This document shows positions 18,038 through 27,799 of a stretch of DNA of 64,000 nucleotides, one piece after another. The notes below the pieces were generated by a model, which had not been told where the DNA came from, did not search any database, and saw nothing but the letters and a program-made list of their open reading frames with translations. This stretch comes from Paenibacillus sp. XY044. GTDB taxonomy: Bacteria > Bacillota > Bacilli > Paenibacillales > Paenibacillaceae. The translations under genes and the position numbers were made by a program. The stretch lies in NCBI RefSeq assembly GCF_002257645.1, contig NZ_NQMO01000002.1, positions 620,001 to 684,000 on the forward strand. The letters run 5' to 3'. The stretch's first letter is position 1, and every line of letters begins with the position of its first letter.

Positions 18038-19372
18038 TTGGAGGGCCGCGATGAAACGATTACCAAACATGAGCAGCTGCTGCAGCATATCGAAGGGCTG
18101 AAGATTGGCACCAAGATTTCGGTCCGCAAACTGGCGAAGGAAATGTCCGTCAGCGAGGGGACCGCTTACCGGGCGGTGAAGGACGCCGAAAACCTGGGTA
18201 TCGTCGTGACCAAGGAAAGGATCGGTACCGTCCGGGTCGAGAAGAAGCCGCGGAATATTTCCGAGCAGCTCACTTTCGCCGACGTGGTCGAGATCGTGGA
18301 GGGCCACATGATCGGCGGAGCGGACGGACTCAATAAACATTTGCATAAATACGTCATCGGCGCCATGGAGGTGGATGCCATGGCCCGCTACATCGACGCC
18401 GGCAGCCTGCTCATCGTCGGCAACCGGGCCGACGCGCACTCGCTGGCGCTGGAGCAGGGAGCGGGAGTGCTCATCACCGGCGGATTCGGAACGAGCCGGG
18501 AGGTCAAGGAGCTGGCCGATGAGCTCGATCTGCCGATCTTTTCGTCGCGCCACGATACGTTTACGGTGGCATCGCTGATCAACCGGGCCATTTTCGACCG
18601 GTTGATCAAGAAGAAGATCATGATCGTGGAAGACATCGTCAGCAGCCGGGCGAAAATCCACGCCCTCAAGCTGTCCAGCACGGTGGCGGATTGCAAGGCG
18701 CTGGCGGATCAGACCGGGCAGCTGCGCCTGCCGGTTATTGATGAGTGGAACCGGGTGCTCGGCATCGTGAACCGCAGCGATATGAAGGAGCTGCCCGATG
18801 GGCAGAGCATCGAGAAGCTGCTGGTACGCAATCCGGTCACGGCCGGACTGCAAACCTCGCTCGCATCCGCGGCCCAGCTCATGATGTGGGAGGGTGTAGA
18901 CTTCCTGCCGATCGTCGACCGCAACCGCAAGCTGGTGGCGACCGTGTCGCGGAAGGAAGTGCTTCAAGCCATGCGCGACGCCCGCAAGCAGCCGCAGCTT
19001 GGCGAGACGTTCGACCATCTGATCTGGAACGGGTTTGCGGATGAACGGGATGAGGAGGGGCGGCTCTTTTTCCATGGCTTTATTACGCCGCAGATGGCGA
19101 CGGACCTCGGCACGATCTCGGAAGGTATCCTGACCACGGTCATGACGCAGGCGGCGCTGCGGGCGGCGAAGGATACGACGGGGAACGATTTTGTCCTGGA
19201 TAACATGTCGACGTATTTCGTCCGGCCGGTGCAAATCGAGGATCCGGTAACCGTCATGCCGCGACTGCTGGAAGCCAGCCGGCGGACGTGCAAGATCGAA
19301 ATCGAAATGTTGCACGGCGACAATCTGGTGGCCAAAGCCGTGTTGACGCTGCATTCCATCGAGCACGGATAG
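18038..19372 (+). CDS. ytoI: YtoI-like regulator with HTH, DRTGG, CBS pair and hotdog domains
   Basis: This 444-residue protein matches YtoI. In order it has a winged-helix-like N-terminus (about residues 1-70, SVRKLAKEMSVSEGTAYRAV), a DRTGG domain (about 75-185), two CBS domains (about 195-310) and a C-terminal thioesterase-like hotdog domain (about 335-440). The B. subtilis gene lies near ytpI, ytrI and dnaE, as here. The ligand is unknown; CBS pairs usually bind adenosyl nucleotides. The start is TTG 18038 with TGGGGGT 7 bases upstream. Confidence 0.9.
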   Translation: MEGRDETITKHEQLLQHIEGLKIGTKISVRKLAKEMSVSEGTAYRAVKDAENLGIVVTKERIGTVRVEKKPRNISEQLTFADVVEIVEGHMIGGADGLNKHLHKYVIGAMEVDAMARYIDAGSLLIVGNRADAHSLALEQGAGVLITGGFGTSREVKELADELDLPIFSSRHDTFTVASLINRAIFDRLIKKKIMIVEDIVSSRAKIHALKLSSTVADCKALADQTGQLRLPVIDEWNRVLGIVNRSDMKELPDGQSIEKLLVRNPVTAGLQTSLASAAQLMMWEGVDFLPIVDRNRKLVATVSRKEVLQAMRDARKQPQLGETFDHLIWNGFADERDEEGRLFFHGFITPQMATDLGTISEGILTTVMTQAALRAAKDTTGNDFVLDNMSTYFVRPVQIEDPVTVMPRLLEASRRTCKIEIEMLHGDNLVAKAVLTLHSIEHG

Positions 19373-19438
19373 AGGCACGGCAGGCATAGCGGATCGACGA
19401 TCGCATCAGCCAAGGCACGTATACAGCCAGACACAAAT

Positions 19439-19482
19439 ATAACCGGCAGCATCTTTGAACAAAGATACGGCCGGTTATTTGT
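19439..19482 (+). terminator. Rho-independent terminator after ytoI
   Basis: ATAACCGGC pairs with GCCGGTTAT, and an inner CATCTTTG / CAAAGAT pair extends the stem. TTTGTTG follows. The rest of the 281-base gap to ytpI shows no further gene. Confidence 0.75.
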
Positions 19483-19653
19483 TGCGTCACTCAAACCTCA
19501 GATGTGTGGGAGACCGAAACCAACGTTGACAAGGTCCGAATGTCGCCCAACTTCAAAGCGCGTACGTAAAGCTACTGGCTCCTCAATGCACGCAAAGCTT
19601 GTCTTTTCTGCGCACCAAAGGTTTTGAGTTTTCTCGCGCTTCAGGCTCCGAGC

Positions 19654-19965
19654 TCAAGCTTTCGTATCGGAGGATTTCATGCGGCTGAAATGGCCCCGGT
19701 TGCGGATGCCCGCGAAAATATTGAACGCCCCTAGGACGAGGAACAGCCCCTCGATAACGACGGCGACGGTCGATCCATGGAAAATAAACATGCAGATCAG
19801 CGCAATCACCACCAGCATAATCCCGAGGCAAATATTCATATTCGAGCCGTACAAGCCCCGGTCACGGACATCGGCGGAACGCCGCGCGCGGTAGCTGTAG
19901 TAAGCGGAACATAAACAGGTGATCACCAGCAGCGCAAATAGGCAATAGCGGATGACGGAAATCAT
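19654..19965 (-). CDS. ytpI: YtpI-family small membrane protein
   Basis: This is a roughly 103-residue membrane protein with three hydrophobic segments (starting CLFALLVITCLCSAYYS, then NICLGIMLVVIALICMFIF, then VVIEGLFLVLGAFNIFAG). The length, topology and position beside ytoI and ytrI match YtpI. I chose ATG 19965, with AAAGGAG about 13 bases upstream. The frame is open to a TTG at 20001, where GAGGG is only 3 bases away and so a poor ribosome site. The function is unknown. Confidence 0.8.
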   Translation of the reverse strand: MISVIRYCLFALLVITCLCSAYYSYRARRSADVRDRGLYGSNMNICLGIMLVVIALICMFIFHGSTVAVVIEGLFLVLGAFNIFAGIRNRGHFSRMKSSDTKA

Positions 19966-20015
19966 CGAATGCTGCAGCTCCTTTACTGTCAATAACTTCA
20001 ATATCCCTCATTGTA

Positions 20016-20519
20016 TCACGATTTGCCTAGCGAAGCGACACTTTGAGGGTCGATGTCGATCCAGATCTGGAGCATGCCCTCCGCTACCAGCATCGTTTTG
20101 ATTTCGATGGAATATTCCTTTTCGCGCACCCTGTAAATTTTGTGGCTGAGGAGGTTCCGGGCGATTTTGCTGTCTTCATCGATATCGAAAATGTTCCGGC
20201 CCCGCAGCACCTCCAAATCCTCACCGAGCTTTCTGATGACTTCCTTGACGATTACCGGATCGAGAGGCGGGTCCTGCTGTTCCGCACGGATCTTGATTTC
20301 CTTGATCACGGTCTGCTGGTTGTTGTACTTTTTCAGCGTTTTGATGTCGTCCTCGTACTGCTGGATCCGAAGCTCCAGGTCCTGATTGGATGCCCAAAGC
20401 ATGTCGTAGCTGGAGTTGAACACCGTATTGTACACAATGCTTCCGATGATGGCGCCCAGGACAAAGACGGCGGTCATTTGGGAAAAATGGCGGTATCGGC
20501 TGAAAGGAGGAATTCGCAT
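20016..20519 (-). CDS. ytrI: Sporulation membrane protein YtrI
   Basis: This 167-residue protein has a single membrane anchor near residues 15-32 (TAVFVLGAIIGSIVYNTVF), then a coiled-coil stretch (about 42-75) and a soluble C-terminal domain. In B. subtilis ytrH and ytrI form a sigma-E-controlled operon needed for efficient sporulation. Gene order ytrH-ytrI with a 3-base gap is kept here, transcribed opposite to dnaE. Confidence 0.88.
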   Translation of the reverse strand: MRIPPFSRYRHFSQMTAVFVLGAIIGSIVYNTVFNSSYDMLWASNQDLELRIQQYEDDIKTLKKYNNQQTVIKEIKIRAEQQDPPLDPVIVKEVIRKLGEDLEVLRGRNIFDIDEDSKIARNLLSHKIYRVREKEYSIEIKTMLVAEGMLQIWIDIDPQSVASLGKS

Positions 20520-20522
20520 CGG

Positions 20523-20849
20523 CTACTCCTTGCCGCCGCAAACCCATTTAACCAGCTCGCTGCCCATATGGGCGCCGAGAAAGGCGAAGAGGAGAAACAG
20601 AACCTGCTTGATGGCCGGGGAAAGATTGCCCCCAAGGAAATTGCTCTCAATGACCCGCATCGGATCAATCGTGCCGCCGATCGCTGCCGCCATCGCCCAT
20701 ATTTTAATCCGATCGGCCACCTCGAGCATGGTGTGCGTCGGAGGCTGCAGCGAAATGACTGCACCGACCCCGCCGACCATCGCGCCCCCCAGCACGATGC
20801 CGAAAGCGATAAAGAAATCCAGTATAGCTTTGGATAAAAACACGCTCAT
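20523..20849 (-). CDS. ytrH: Sporulation protein YtrH
   Basis: This 108-residue protein has hydrophobic segments at about 8-32 (ILDFFIAFGIVLGGAMVGGV) and near residues 80-98, with a conserved central stretch containing ADRIKIWAMAAAIGGTID. It agrees with YtrH in length and position. It lies directly upstream of ytrI and divergent from dnaE, with about 155 bases between starts. The expected expression is in the mother cell under sigma-E. Confidence 0.88.
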   Translation of the reverse strand: MSVFLSKAILDFFIAFGIVLGGAMVGGVGAVISLQPPTHTMLEVADRIKIWAMAAAIGGTIDPMRVIESNFLGGNLSPAIKQVLFLLFAFLGAHMGSELVKWVCGGKE

Positions 20850-21005
20850 GATACCCCAGTCCTTTCACAAGGAGGTCGAAAACGCCTTGTCCAGCGGTTT
20901 CCTTACTCCATTCTATGGGCGGTCCCAGGCGGATTATGATAAAATAATAAATAGTGCATTAAACGTTAGAAACCAGTGATGACTGCGGCGAAAAGGAGAC
21001 GAGAC

Positions 21006-24000
21006 ATGAGTTCATTTGTGCATCTTCACGTGCATAGCGAATACAGCCTTCTGGATGGAGCGGCACGGATCTCGGACCTTGTCCGTAGAGCCGCGGAGAA
21101 CGGAATGAAGGCGCTGGCGCTTACCGACCACGGGGTCATGTACGGCGCGGTGCCATTTTATAAAGCCTGCGTGGAGCAGGACATCAAGCCGATTATCGGC
21201 TGTGAGGCATATTTGACGGCAGGCTCCCGCAAAGAGCGCGGCAGCCGCAAGGATCAGCCGATTTATCACTTGATCCTGCTGGCCAAGAATGAGACCGGCT
21301 ACCGGAATCTGATGAAGCTGTGCTCCATCGGGCATCTCGAAGGTTTTCACTATAAACCGCGCATCGATATGGATGCGCTCGCGAAATATCATGAGGGCAT
21401 CATCTGCCTGAGCGCCTGCCTTGGCGGGGAAGTGCCCCAGCATCTGCTGCACGGGCGGGCCGAGGAGGCGCGCAGGGCGGCGCTCCGGTACAAGGACATC
21501 TTCGGCGAAGATTTTTATCTGGAGCTGCAGGACCACGGGCTTCCCGAGCAGAAGCGGGTTAACCCCCAATTGATTGAGCTGGCCCGGGAGCTGGATGTTC
21601 CGCTCGTAGCGACCAACGACGTCCACTATCTTGTCCGTGAGGACGCCTCCATGCAGGACGTGCTGATCTGTATCGGCACGGGTAAAACGATAGAGGACGA
21701 GGACCGGCTGCAGATTCAGACCGACCAGCTGTACCTGAAGAGCGGCGAGGAAATGGCCCGCTTGTTCCCGCATGTCCGGGAAGCTCTGGACAATACGCTC
21801 CTCATTGCGGACAAATGCAGCCTGGAGCTGGAATTCGGCAGGTCGATTCTGCCGGAATACCGCCCGCTTCCCGAGGGGCAAACGGCTGACGGATACTTGC
21901 GGTCCCTGTGCCTGGAAGGACTGGAGAGCCGTTACAGCACGACCGGCCTGTGGGACACCGAGGAAGGGAAAAGGCAGCTGCTTCAGCGCCTCGACTATGA
22001 GCTTGGCGTGATCGGAAGCATGGGGTACAGCGATTATTTCCTCATCGTTTGGGATTTCATCGCCTATGCGCACCGGCAGGGAATCGTGACCGGTCCCGGA
22101 CGGGGCTCGTCAGCGGGCAGTATCGTCGCGTATTTGCTCCGCATCACGAACGTCGATCCGATCAAATACAACCTGCTGTTCGAGCGCTTTCTGAACCCGG
22201 AACGGGTAACCATGCCGGATATCGATATCGACTTCAGCGACGAGCGCCGCGACGAAGTGATCGGGTACGTGGTGGATAAATACGGCAGCGAACACGTTGC
22301 GCAGATCATCACCTTTGGAACGATGGCCGCCCGCGCGGCGGTACGCGACGTGGGACGCGCCCTGAACGTACCGTACGGCGAGGTGGACAAGGCGGCCAAG
22401 CTCATTCCGAACGCGCACGGCATCAACATCCGCCGGGCGATGGAAATCAGCGACGAGCTGAAGAAACTGTACGAGCAGAGCCCAAAAACCCGCGAGATGC
22501 TCGATATGGCCATGAAGGTCGAAGGCATGCCGCGGCACGCGTCGACCCACGCCGCAGGCGTGGTCATATCGCGCGACCCGCTGACCGATGCGGTTCCGCT
22601 GCAGGAAGGCAGCGAGCGAACGGCGCTGACCCAATATCCGATGGAGCAGTTGGAGAGCATCGGCCTGCTCAAAATGGACTTTCTCGGTCTGCGCACCCTG
22701 TCGATCATCGAGCGGTGCATGCGCTGGATCGGAGAAATGACCGGAAGTACGCCGGATTTCGCGCAGGTTCCGGACGATGACCCGCTCACCTATGAGATGC
22801 TGGGGAGCGGGGACACGACCGGCGTGTTCCAGTTGGAGTCCGCCGGCATGCGGCGGGTGCTGAAGGAGCTGAAGCCAAGCGTATTTGAGGACGTCATCTC
22901 GGTCGTGGCGCTGTACCGCCCGGGTCCGATGGAATTTATCCCGAATTTCATCCAGGCGAAGCACGGCACCATCCAGGTCGACTACCCGCATGACGATTTG
23001 AAGCCGGTTCTGGCCGATACCTACGGCATCATCGTCTACCAGGAGCAGATCATGAAAATCGCTTCCCTGATGGCGGGCTTCTCGCTCGGAGAAGCCGACC
23101 TGCTGCGGCGCGCCGTGTCCAAGAAGAAGCGGGAAGTGCTCGACCGCGAGCGCAGCCACTTCGTGGAGGGGAGTCTTAAGCAGGGGTACACCGAAGAGGA
23201 CGCGAACAAGGTATACGACATGATCGTGCGTTTTGCCGATTACGGATACCCGAGAGCCCACGCGGCGGCGTACGGCGTTCTGGCTTTCCAGACCGCTTAT
23301 CTCAAGGCGCACTTTCCGGTGCAGTTCATGGCCTCGATGCTGACGGCCGTCATGGGCAGCCACCGGAAGGTTGCGGAATACGTGGTGGAATGCCGCCGGA
23401 TGAACATCAAGGTGCTGCCGCCCGATGTCAACGAGAGCGGCGTGCTGTTTACGCCGGTGGCGGTAAACGGCGAGGACGGACAGCCGGCCGAAGGGCCGGG
23501 GCATATCCGTTTCGGGCTGGGGGCAATCAAAAACGTGGGCACCCAGGCCGTGGAAAATATGATGCGCGTCCGGGAAGAGAAGCCGTTCGAAAGCCTGCTC
23601 GACTTCTGCCGCCGGATCGACCTGCGCGTCTGCAACAAACGGGTGATCGAGTCGCTGATCCAGGCGGGTGCCTTCGATTCTCTGCCGGGCCACCGCGCGC
23701 AGCTGCTCGCCATGCTGGACGAGACCGTCGACGCCGCCGTCAAATGGCGCAAGGAGCGCGAGGATCTGCAGATTCAGCTGTTTGATTTTGTCGAAACGAC
23801 GAATTGGGAGATCGAGTATCCCGACATTCCGCCGTTTTCCGTTTCCCAACAGCTGGAGCACGAGCGTGAGCTGCTCGGACTGTATTTGTCCGGCCATCCC
23901 CTGGACGACTTCGATGAGGCATGGGACGAACCGGGCGTGGAACGGTTGATGAACCTGGCCGAGGCGGCGGATGAGGCGAAGGTGGTCGTCGCCGGCATGG

Positions 24001-24671
24001 TCGTGTCGGTGAAGTCGATCACGACCAAGCAGGGCAAAGCGATGGCCTTCATGGAGCTGGAAGACCAGATCGAACGCTGCGAAGTGGTGCTGTTCCCTGA
24101 AGTTTGGAAGCGCAGCACGGCCTATGTCGGCAAAGGCGAGCTGCTGGCGCTGCGCGCCAAGGTGCAGCAGCAGGACGAGGGCTTCAAGCTCCTCGCCGAG
24201 GAAGTGCTGCCGCTGGCCGGGGCCCCGCTTGCCCAGATGGTCAAGCGGAACCAGGCGCCAGCCGGCGGCAGATCCTTCGCCGCGGGGCCGGGGCCTTCGC
24301 GGCGGCAGGCCGCGCCTGCGGGCCGGCCCTCTCCGGCAGCCGCCGGCGGTGCTGACGCGCCGGACGCCGGCCCGGCGCGCAAGGAGCAGGGCGGCGGTTC
24401 AGCCGCCCCTGCGAAAGAACCGGTGCGCCGCCCCAAAACGGCGGAGCAGCGCGTTTTCGTCAAGATTACGCCGGAAGCGGAAAACCCGGACCTGCTCGCC
24501 AAGCTGAAGCAGCTGCTTCAGGAGCATCCGGGGCCGGTCGCCACGGTGCTCTTTTACGAGCAGAGCCAGAAACTGCTTGCTCTCAGCGACAACTATCGGA
24601 TCAAGCCGTCGCCCGGATTTTTTGATATGATCGAGGACATGCTCGGCAAAGGGACGGTCCGGATCAAATAA
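21006..24671 (+). CDS. dnaE: DNA polymerase III alpha subunit DnaE
   Basis: This is a 1221-residue replicative polymerase subunit. The N-terminal PHP domain starts with HLHVHSEYSLLDGAARI. The polymerase core carries the catalytic acidic motif PDIDIDF with D405 and D407. A helix-hairpin-helix region and an OB-fold follow, and the C-terminal domain ends in a KIT-type segment. I chose ATG 21006 (AAGGAGA 7 bases upstream) rather than the open frame start at 20976. Between the OB-fold and the last domain is a linker of about 70 residues (coded at about 24250-24450) made almost only of Ala, Pro, Gly, Arg and Ser, with very high GC. In Gram-positives DnaE extends primers for PolC. Confidence 0.96.
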   Translation: MSSFVHLHVHSEYSLLDGAARISDLVRRAAENGMKALALTDHGVMYGAVPFYKACVEQDIKPIIGCEAYLTAGSRKERGSRKDQPIYHLILLAKNETGYRNLMKLCSIGHLEGFHYKPRIDMDALAKYHEGIICLSACLGGEVPQHLLHGRAEEARRAALRYKDIFGEDFYLELQDHGLPEQKRVNPQLIELARELDVPLVATNDVHYLVREDASMQDVLICIGTGKTIEDEDRLQIQTDQLYLKSGEEMARLFPHVREALDNTLLIADKCSLELEFGRSILPEYRPLPEGQTADGYLRSLCLEGLESRYSTTGLWDTEEGKRQLLQRLDYELGVIGSMGYSDYFLIVWDFIAYAHRQGIVTGPGRGSSAGSIVAYLLRITNVDPIKYNLLFERFLNPERVTMPDIDIDFSDERRDEVIGYVVDKYGSEHVAQIITFGTMAARAAVRDVGRALNVPYGEVDKAAKLIPNAHGINIRRAMEISDELKKLYEQSPKTREMLDMAMKVEGMPRHASTHAAGVVISRDPLTDAVPLQEGSERTALTQYPMEQLESIGLLKMDFLGLRTLSIIERCMRWIGEMTGSTPDFAQVPDDDPLTYEMLGSGDTTGVFQLESAGMRRVLKELKPSVFEDVISVVALYRPGPMEFIPNFIQAKHGTIQVDYPHDDLKPVLADTYGIIVYQEQIMKIASLMAGFSLGEADLLRRAVSKKKREVLDRERSHFVEGSLKQGYTEEDANKVYDMIVRFADYGYPRAHAAAYGVLAFQTAYLKAHFPVQFMASMLTAVMGSHRKVAEYVVECRRMNIKVLPPDVNESGVLFTPVAVNGEDGQPAEGPGHIRFGLGAIKNVGTQAVENMMRVREEKPFESLLDFCRRIDLRVCNKRVIESLIQAGAFDSLPGHRAQLLAMLDETVDAAVKWRKEREDLQIQLFDFVETTNWEIEYPDIPPFSVSQQLEHERELLGLYLSGHPLDDFDEAWDEPGVERLMNLAEAADEAKVVVAGMVVSVKSITTKQGKAMAFMELEDQIERCEVVLFPEVWKRSTAYVGKGELLALRAKVQQQDEGFKLLAEEVLPLAGAPLAQMVKRNQAPAGGRSFAAGPGPSRRQAAPAGRPSPAAAGGADAPDAGPARKEQGGGSAAPAKEPVRRPKTAEQRVFVKITPEAENPDLLAKLKQLLQEHPGPVATVLFYEQSQKLLALSDNYRIKPSPGFFDMIEDMLGKGTVRIK

Positions 24672-24880
24672 AAGGGCGGACGGCATACCCGGGCCGCAAC
24701 AATCTCGTGACCTTCGGGGCTTCTGCGGAAATGACATAGATTTTACGAACGTTTCCCGCGCCTCCCGCATACACTTAGGAACACCTAGGGACAACATTAT
24801 CATGTGCCGCCCGGCTGCCTTGGGCAGATAGCCATTCCGGCAGGGCCCGGGGGCGGGCGTGCCGTGCGGGAGGAATAAAC

Positions 24881-25387
24881 ATGTCATATGATGCAGCGAT
24901 TGCCATGCTGAACCGCAGGGGAGTCAAAGTCGGGGATATCGCCGATATCGTGTATAAACTGCAGATCCCGTACCATCCGGACCTGGAGATAGACGAATGT
25001 GTGGAGAGCGTGAACGCCGTGCTGGGCAAAAGGGAAGTGCAGTACACGCTGCTGACCGGCATGGCGCTAGACGAGCTGGCGGAGAAAAAGCTTCTTCCTG
25101 AACCTCTGCAGGCGATCATGGAGGCGGACGAACCACTGTACGGAGTGGACGAGACGTTGGCGCTCGGCATTACGAGCGTGTACGGCATGATCGGTTTGAC
25201 AAGTTTTGGATTTTTGGATAAAGAAAAAATAGGCATTATCGATACCTTGAACAATAAAAAAGATGAGATCCACGTTTTTCTCGATGATCTGGTCGCTGGC
25301 CTCGCTGCCGCGGCATCCGCGAGGATCGCCCACCGGTACAAAGGCGCCAAGCAGTATCCGTCCGCTTCCGGAAATTCCGGGTTGTAA
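24881..25387 (+). CDS. Phosphatidylglycerophosphatase A family protein (YutG-like)
   Basis: This is a 168-residue protein of the PgpA/YutG family. Conserved segments are YHPDLEIDECVESV, LYGVDETLALGITSVYG and HVFLDDLVAGLAAAASARIAH, close to YutG of B. subtilis. The family dephosphorylates phosphatidylglycerol phosphate; activity of the Gram-positive members is inferred from homology. ATG 24881 has GGGAGGAAT just upstream. The 209-base space after dnaE holds no gene that I can support. Confidence 0.82.
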   Translation: MSYDAAIAMLNRRGVKVGDIADIVYKLQIPYHPDLEIDECVESVNAVLGKREVQYTLLTGMALDELAEKKLLPEPLQAIMEADEPLYGVDETLALGITSVYGMIGLTSFGFLDKEKIGIIDTLNNKKDEIHVFLDDLVAGLAAAASARIAHRYKGAKQYPSASGNSGL

Positions 25388-25522
25388 CGCCCGAAGCCCT
25401 TGGACGAACCCTCTGATCGGCCCGACCGCGCCTCATCACTTTGTTGCGGGAAAAATCGGAGTTATGTTATCATTACTCTATTATACGTGCTCAGAACATG
25501 AGATTAGGGGGTTCTGCAAGGA

Positions 25523-25711
25523 ATGTGGACGGTCATCTATATCGCACCTACCGCCAAGGTAGCGGAAATGATCACGACCAAATTAACGGAAGAAGGATTT
25601 TTGGTTAAAAGCCGTCCGATCAATTTATCCAAGCAGCAGTTCGAGATTTTGGTTCCCTCTGGCGAGCTGGAGGAAGTCCAGGAAGTGCTTAATTCCATTT
25701 TGCATCCTTAA
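25523..25711 (+). CDS. Small conserved-type protein upstream of accD, function unknown
   Basis: This 62-residue protein begins MWTVIYIAPTAKVAEMI and ends LEEVQEVLNSILHP. The beta-alpha-beta pattern (VIYIA, helix with KLTEEGFLV, then FEILVP and a last helix) resembles the small DUF2007/ferredoxin-like group that senses or transfers signals, but I cannot assign it. AGGAA at 25517 and the conserved position before accD support it as a real gene. It is separated from accD by 77 bases. Confidence 0.65.
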   Translation: MWTVIYIAPTAKVAEMITTKLTEEGFLVKSRPINLSKQQFEILVPSGELEEVQEVLNSILHP

Positions 25712-25788
25712 TTTTAAGGAAACAAAGTGACGTTTATAGAGGCAGAGTGAAGAGCGGCTGGGCAAATTAACGGCTGAGAGGTGTAGTT

Positions 25789-26679
25789 GTGTTTAAAGAC
25801 TTGTTCCAGAAAAAAAGAAAGTACGCGACCATTCCTTCAGAGCGTGTAGGAAAAGGCAGCGAACCGGGTGAAGAAAGACCGCGTCGGGAAATTCCCGAAG
25901 GCCTGATGAATAAATGTCCGAAATGCGGCAGCATTCAATACAGCAAAGAGCTGGAGAAAAATCTGAAGGTTTGCCCGAACTGTGGACATCATATGCGTCT
26001 GAATGCGTTGGAACGGATCCAAATGACGCTGGACGATGCAGGTTTCGAAGAATTTGACAGCGGGATGGTTTCGGTCGATCCGCTCCAATTTCCGGGATAT
26101 GCCAACAAGCTGGAGCAGCAGGCGCTCAAGTCGGGTCTGCGCGAAGCGGTCATTACCGGACAAGGCACCATCGAAGGACTCCCGGTTGTCGTCGCTGTCA
26201 TGAGCTTTGATTTCTTTACGGGAAGCATGGGTTCGGTTGTCGGGGAGAAAATTACCCGGGCGATCGAAATTGCGACCGAGAGAGATCTCCCGCTCATTAT
26301 TTTCTCGACCTCCGGCGGAGCGCGCATGCAAGAAAGTATTCTGAGTTTGATGCAAATGGCGAAAACAAGCGCTGCTTTGTCTCGTTTTAACGAAAAAGGC
26401 GGCCTTTATATTTCGGTTATTACCGACCCGACGACAGGCGGGGTATCGGCAAGCTTTGCCACGCTCGGCGATATTAACATTGCGGAGCCTGGTGCCGTGT
26501 TCGGCTTTGCCGGACGGATCGTCATTGAGCAGACCATCCGCCAGAAGCTCCCGGATGACTTTCAGACCGCGGAGTTCAATTTGGCGCACGGACAGCTGGA
26601 TTTGGTCATCCACCGGAAAGAGCTCCGCCAAATGCTGTACAAGCTGATTGAGATGCATACCGTGAAAGGGGGATATTAA
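25789..26679 (+). CDS. accD: Acetyl-CoA carboxylase carboxyltransferase subunit beta
   Basis: This 296-residue subunit, with AccA, transfers the carboxyl group from biotin to acetyl-CoA, forming malonyl-CoA for fatty acid synthesis. The N-terminal zinc ribbon is complete: C43 and C46 (CPKCG) with C62 and C65 (CPNCG). The crotonase-like core includes GGARMQES and [15 protein letters not shown] 25789 follows GAGAGGTG. The stop is immediately followed by the accA start codon, so the two subunits are made in a coupled way. Confidence 0.96.
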   Translation: MFKDLFQKKRKYATIPSERVGKGSEPGEERPRREIPEGLMNKCPKCGSIQYSKELEKNLKVCPNCGHHMRLNALERIQMTLDDAGFEEFDSGMVSVDPLQFPGYANKLEQQALKSGLREAVITGQGTIEGLPVVVAVMSFDFFTGSMGSVVGEKITRAIEIATERDLPLIIFSTSGGARMQESILSLMQMAKTSAALSRFNEKGGLYISVITDPTTGGVSASFATLGDINIAEPGAVFGFAGRIVIEQTIRQKLPDDFQTAEFNLAHGQLDLVIHRKELRQMLYKLIEMHTVKGGY

Positions 26680-27663
26680 GTGGCAGGAGAATTGCCTTTT
26701 GAAAAGCCCCTTGTGGAAATGCGGCAGAAGATCAATGAGCTGAAGCAGTTCGGCGCGGACAAGGGTATTGATTTTAGCGACGAGATTGCGAGATTGGAAG
26801 AAAGATACGCCCAGTTGGAAGAAGAGGTGTATACGAATATTACGGCCGCCCAGAAAATGCATTTGGCCAGACATCATCAGCGTCCCACTTCGCTCGATTT
26901 GATCCAGCTGATTTTCAGCGATTTTATCGAGCTGCACGGGGACCGTCTCTTTGGTGATGACCTTGCGGTCATTGGCGGGCTGGCCAAGCTGAACGGGACT
27001 CCGGTCACCGTCATCGGCCAACAGCGCGGGAAAGATACGAAGGACAACATTGCCCGTTTCTTCGGCAGTGCGCATCCGGAAGGCTTCCGCAAGGCGCTGC
27101 GGCTGATGCATCAAGCGGACAAATTTAAACGCCCGATTATCACGTTTATTGATACAAAAGGTGCTTATCCGGGTAATACAGCAGAAGAGAGGGGACAATC
27201 CGAGGCAATCGCCCGCAATTTACGGGAGATGGCCGCGCTGGGTGTTCCTGTTATTTGTGTGGTCATCGGCGAAGGGGGAAGCGGCGGTGCTCTTGCGATG
27301 GCCGTCGGCAACCGTGTGCTGATGCTGGAGCATGCGATCTATTCGGCGATTTCGCCGAACGGAGCGGCTTCGATCCTCTGGAAAGACGCGTCCAAGGCGG
27401 ATCAGGCGGCCGAAGCTATGAAGATTACGGGCAAAGACCTGCTTGAATTCGAAGTGATTGAAGAGATCGTGCCGGAACCGAGAGGCGGAGCGCACCGGGA
27501 CTACGAGGCAACGGCCGCTGCCATTAAGGACAGCCTGACACGCCACCTGAGCGAGCTGTCGGGACTCGACAGTGCCGCCTTGAAGGAAGACCGATACCAG
27601 AAGTTCCGCAAGATCGGCAAGTTTGCCTATGAACAATCTTCGCATGTCGGTGTGATAGATTAA
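26680..27663 (+). CDS. accA: Acetyl-CoA carboxylase carboxyltransferase subunit alpha
   Basis: This 327-residue partner of AccD has an N-terminal helical region followed by the crotonase-like fold. Typical motifs are GRDxxD-like [11 protein letters not shown] and the oxyanion/CoA region [18 protein letters not shown] 26680 directly abuts the accD stop, with AAGGGGG at 26666. In B. subtilis pfkA follows accA; here the next gene is pyk, 136 bases downstream. Confidence 0.96.
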   Translation: MAGELPFEKPLVEMRQKINELKQFGADKGIDFSDEIARLEERYAQLEEEVYTNITAAQKMHLARHHQRPTSLDLIQLIFSDFIELHGDRLFGDDLAVIGGLAKLNGTPVTVIGQQRGKDTKDNIARFFGSAHPEGFRKALRLMHQADKFKRPIITFIDTKGAYPGNTAEERGQSEAIARNLREMAALGVPVICVVIGEGGSGGALAMAVGNRVLMLEHAIYSAISPNGAASILWKDASKADQAAEAMKITGKDLLEFEVIEEIVPEPRGGAHRDYEATAAAIKDSLTRHLSELSGLDSAALKEDRYQKFRKIGKFAYEQSSHVGVID

Positions 27664-27685
27664 TTCAATCTGGGCAATGATGTAT

Positions 27686-27729
27686 TATGACAAACTTTCA
27701 AACTTCCTATACAAAACTCTCGTTTTGTA
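27686..27729 (+). promoter_or_regulatory. Probable pyk promoter overlapped by a perfect inverted repeat
   Basis: A -35-like ATGACA (27687-27692) and a -10-like TATACA (27709-27714) are 16 bases apart. TACAAAAC (27710-27717) and GTTTTGTA (27722-27729) form a perfect 8-bp inverted repeat with a TCTC loop that covers the -10 box. It may be an operator or the weak terminator of accA. The 5' leader to pyk is about 80 bases. Confidence 0.5.
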
Positions 27730-27799
27730 GTAAATTTAATCTTTGGATAAAGATATGTAGGGTAGAGAGACTTTAAAGAATAAAACGGAGGAAACCCAA

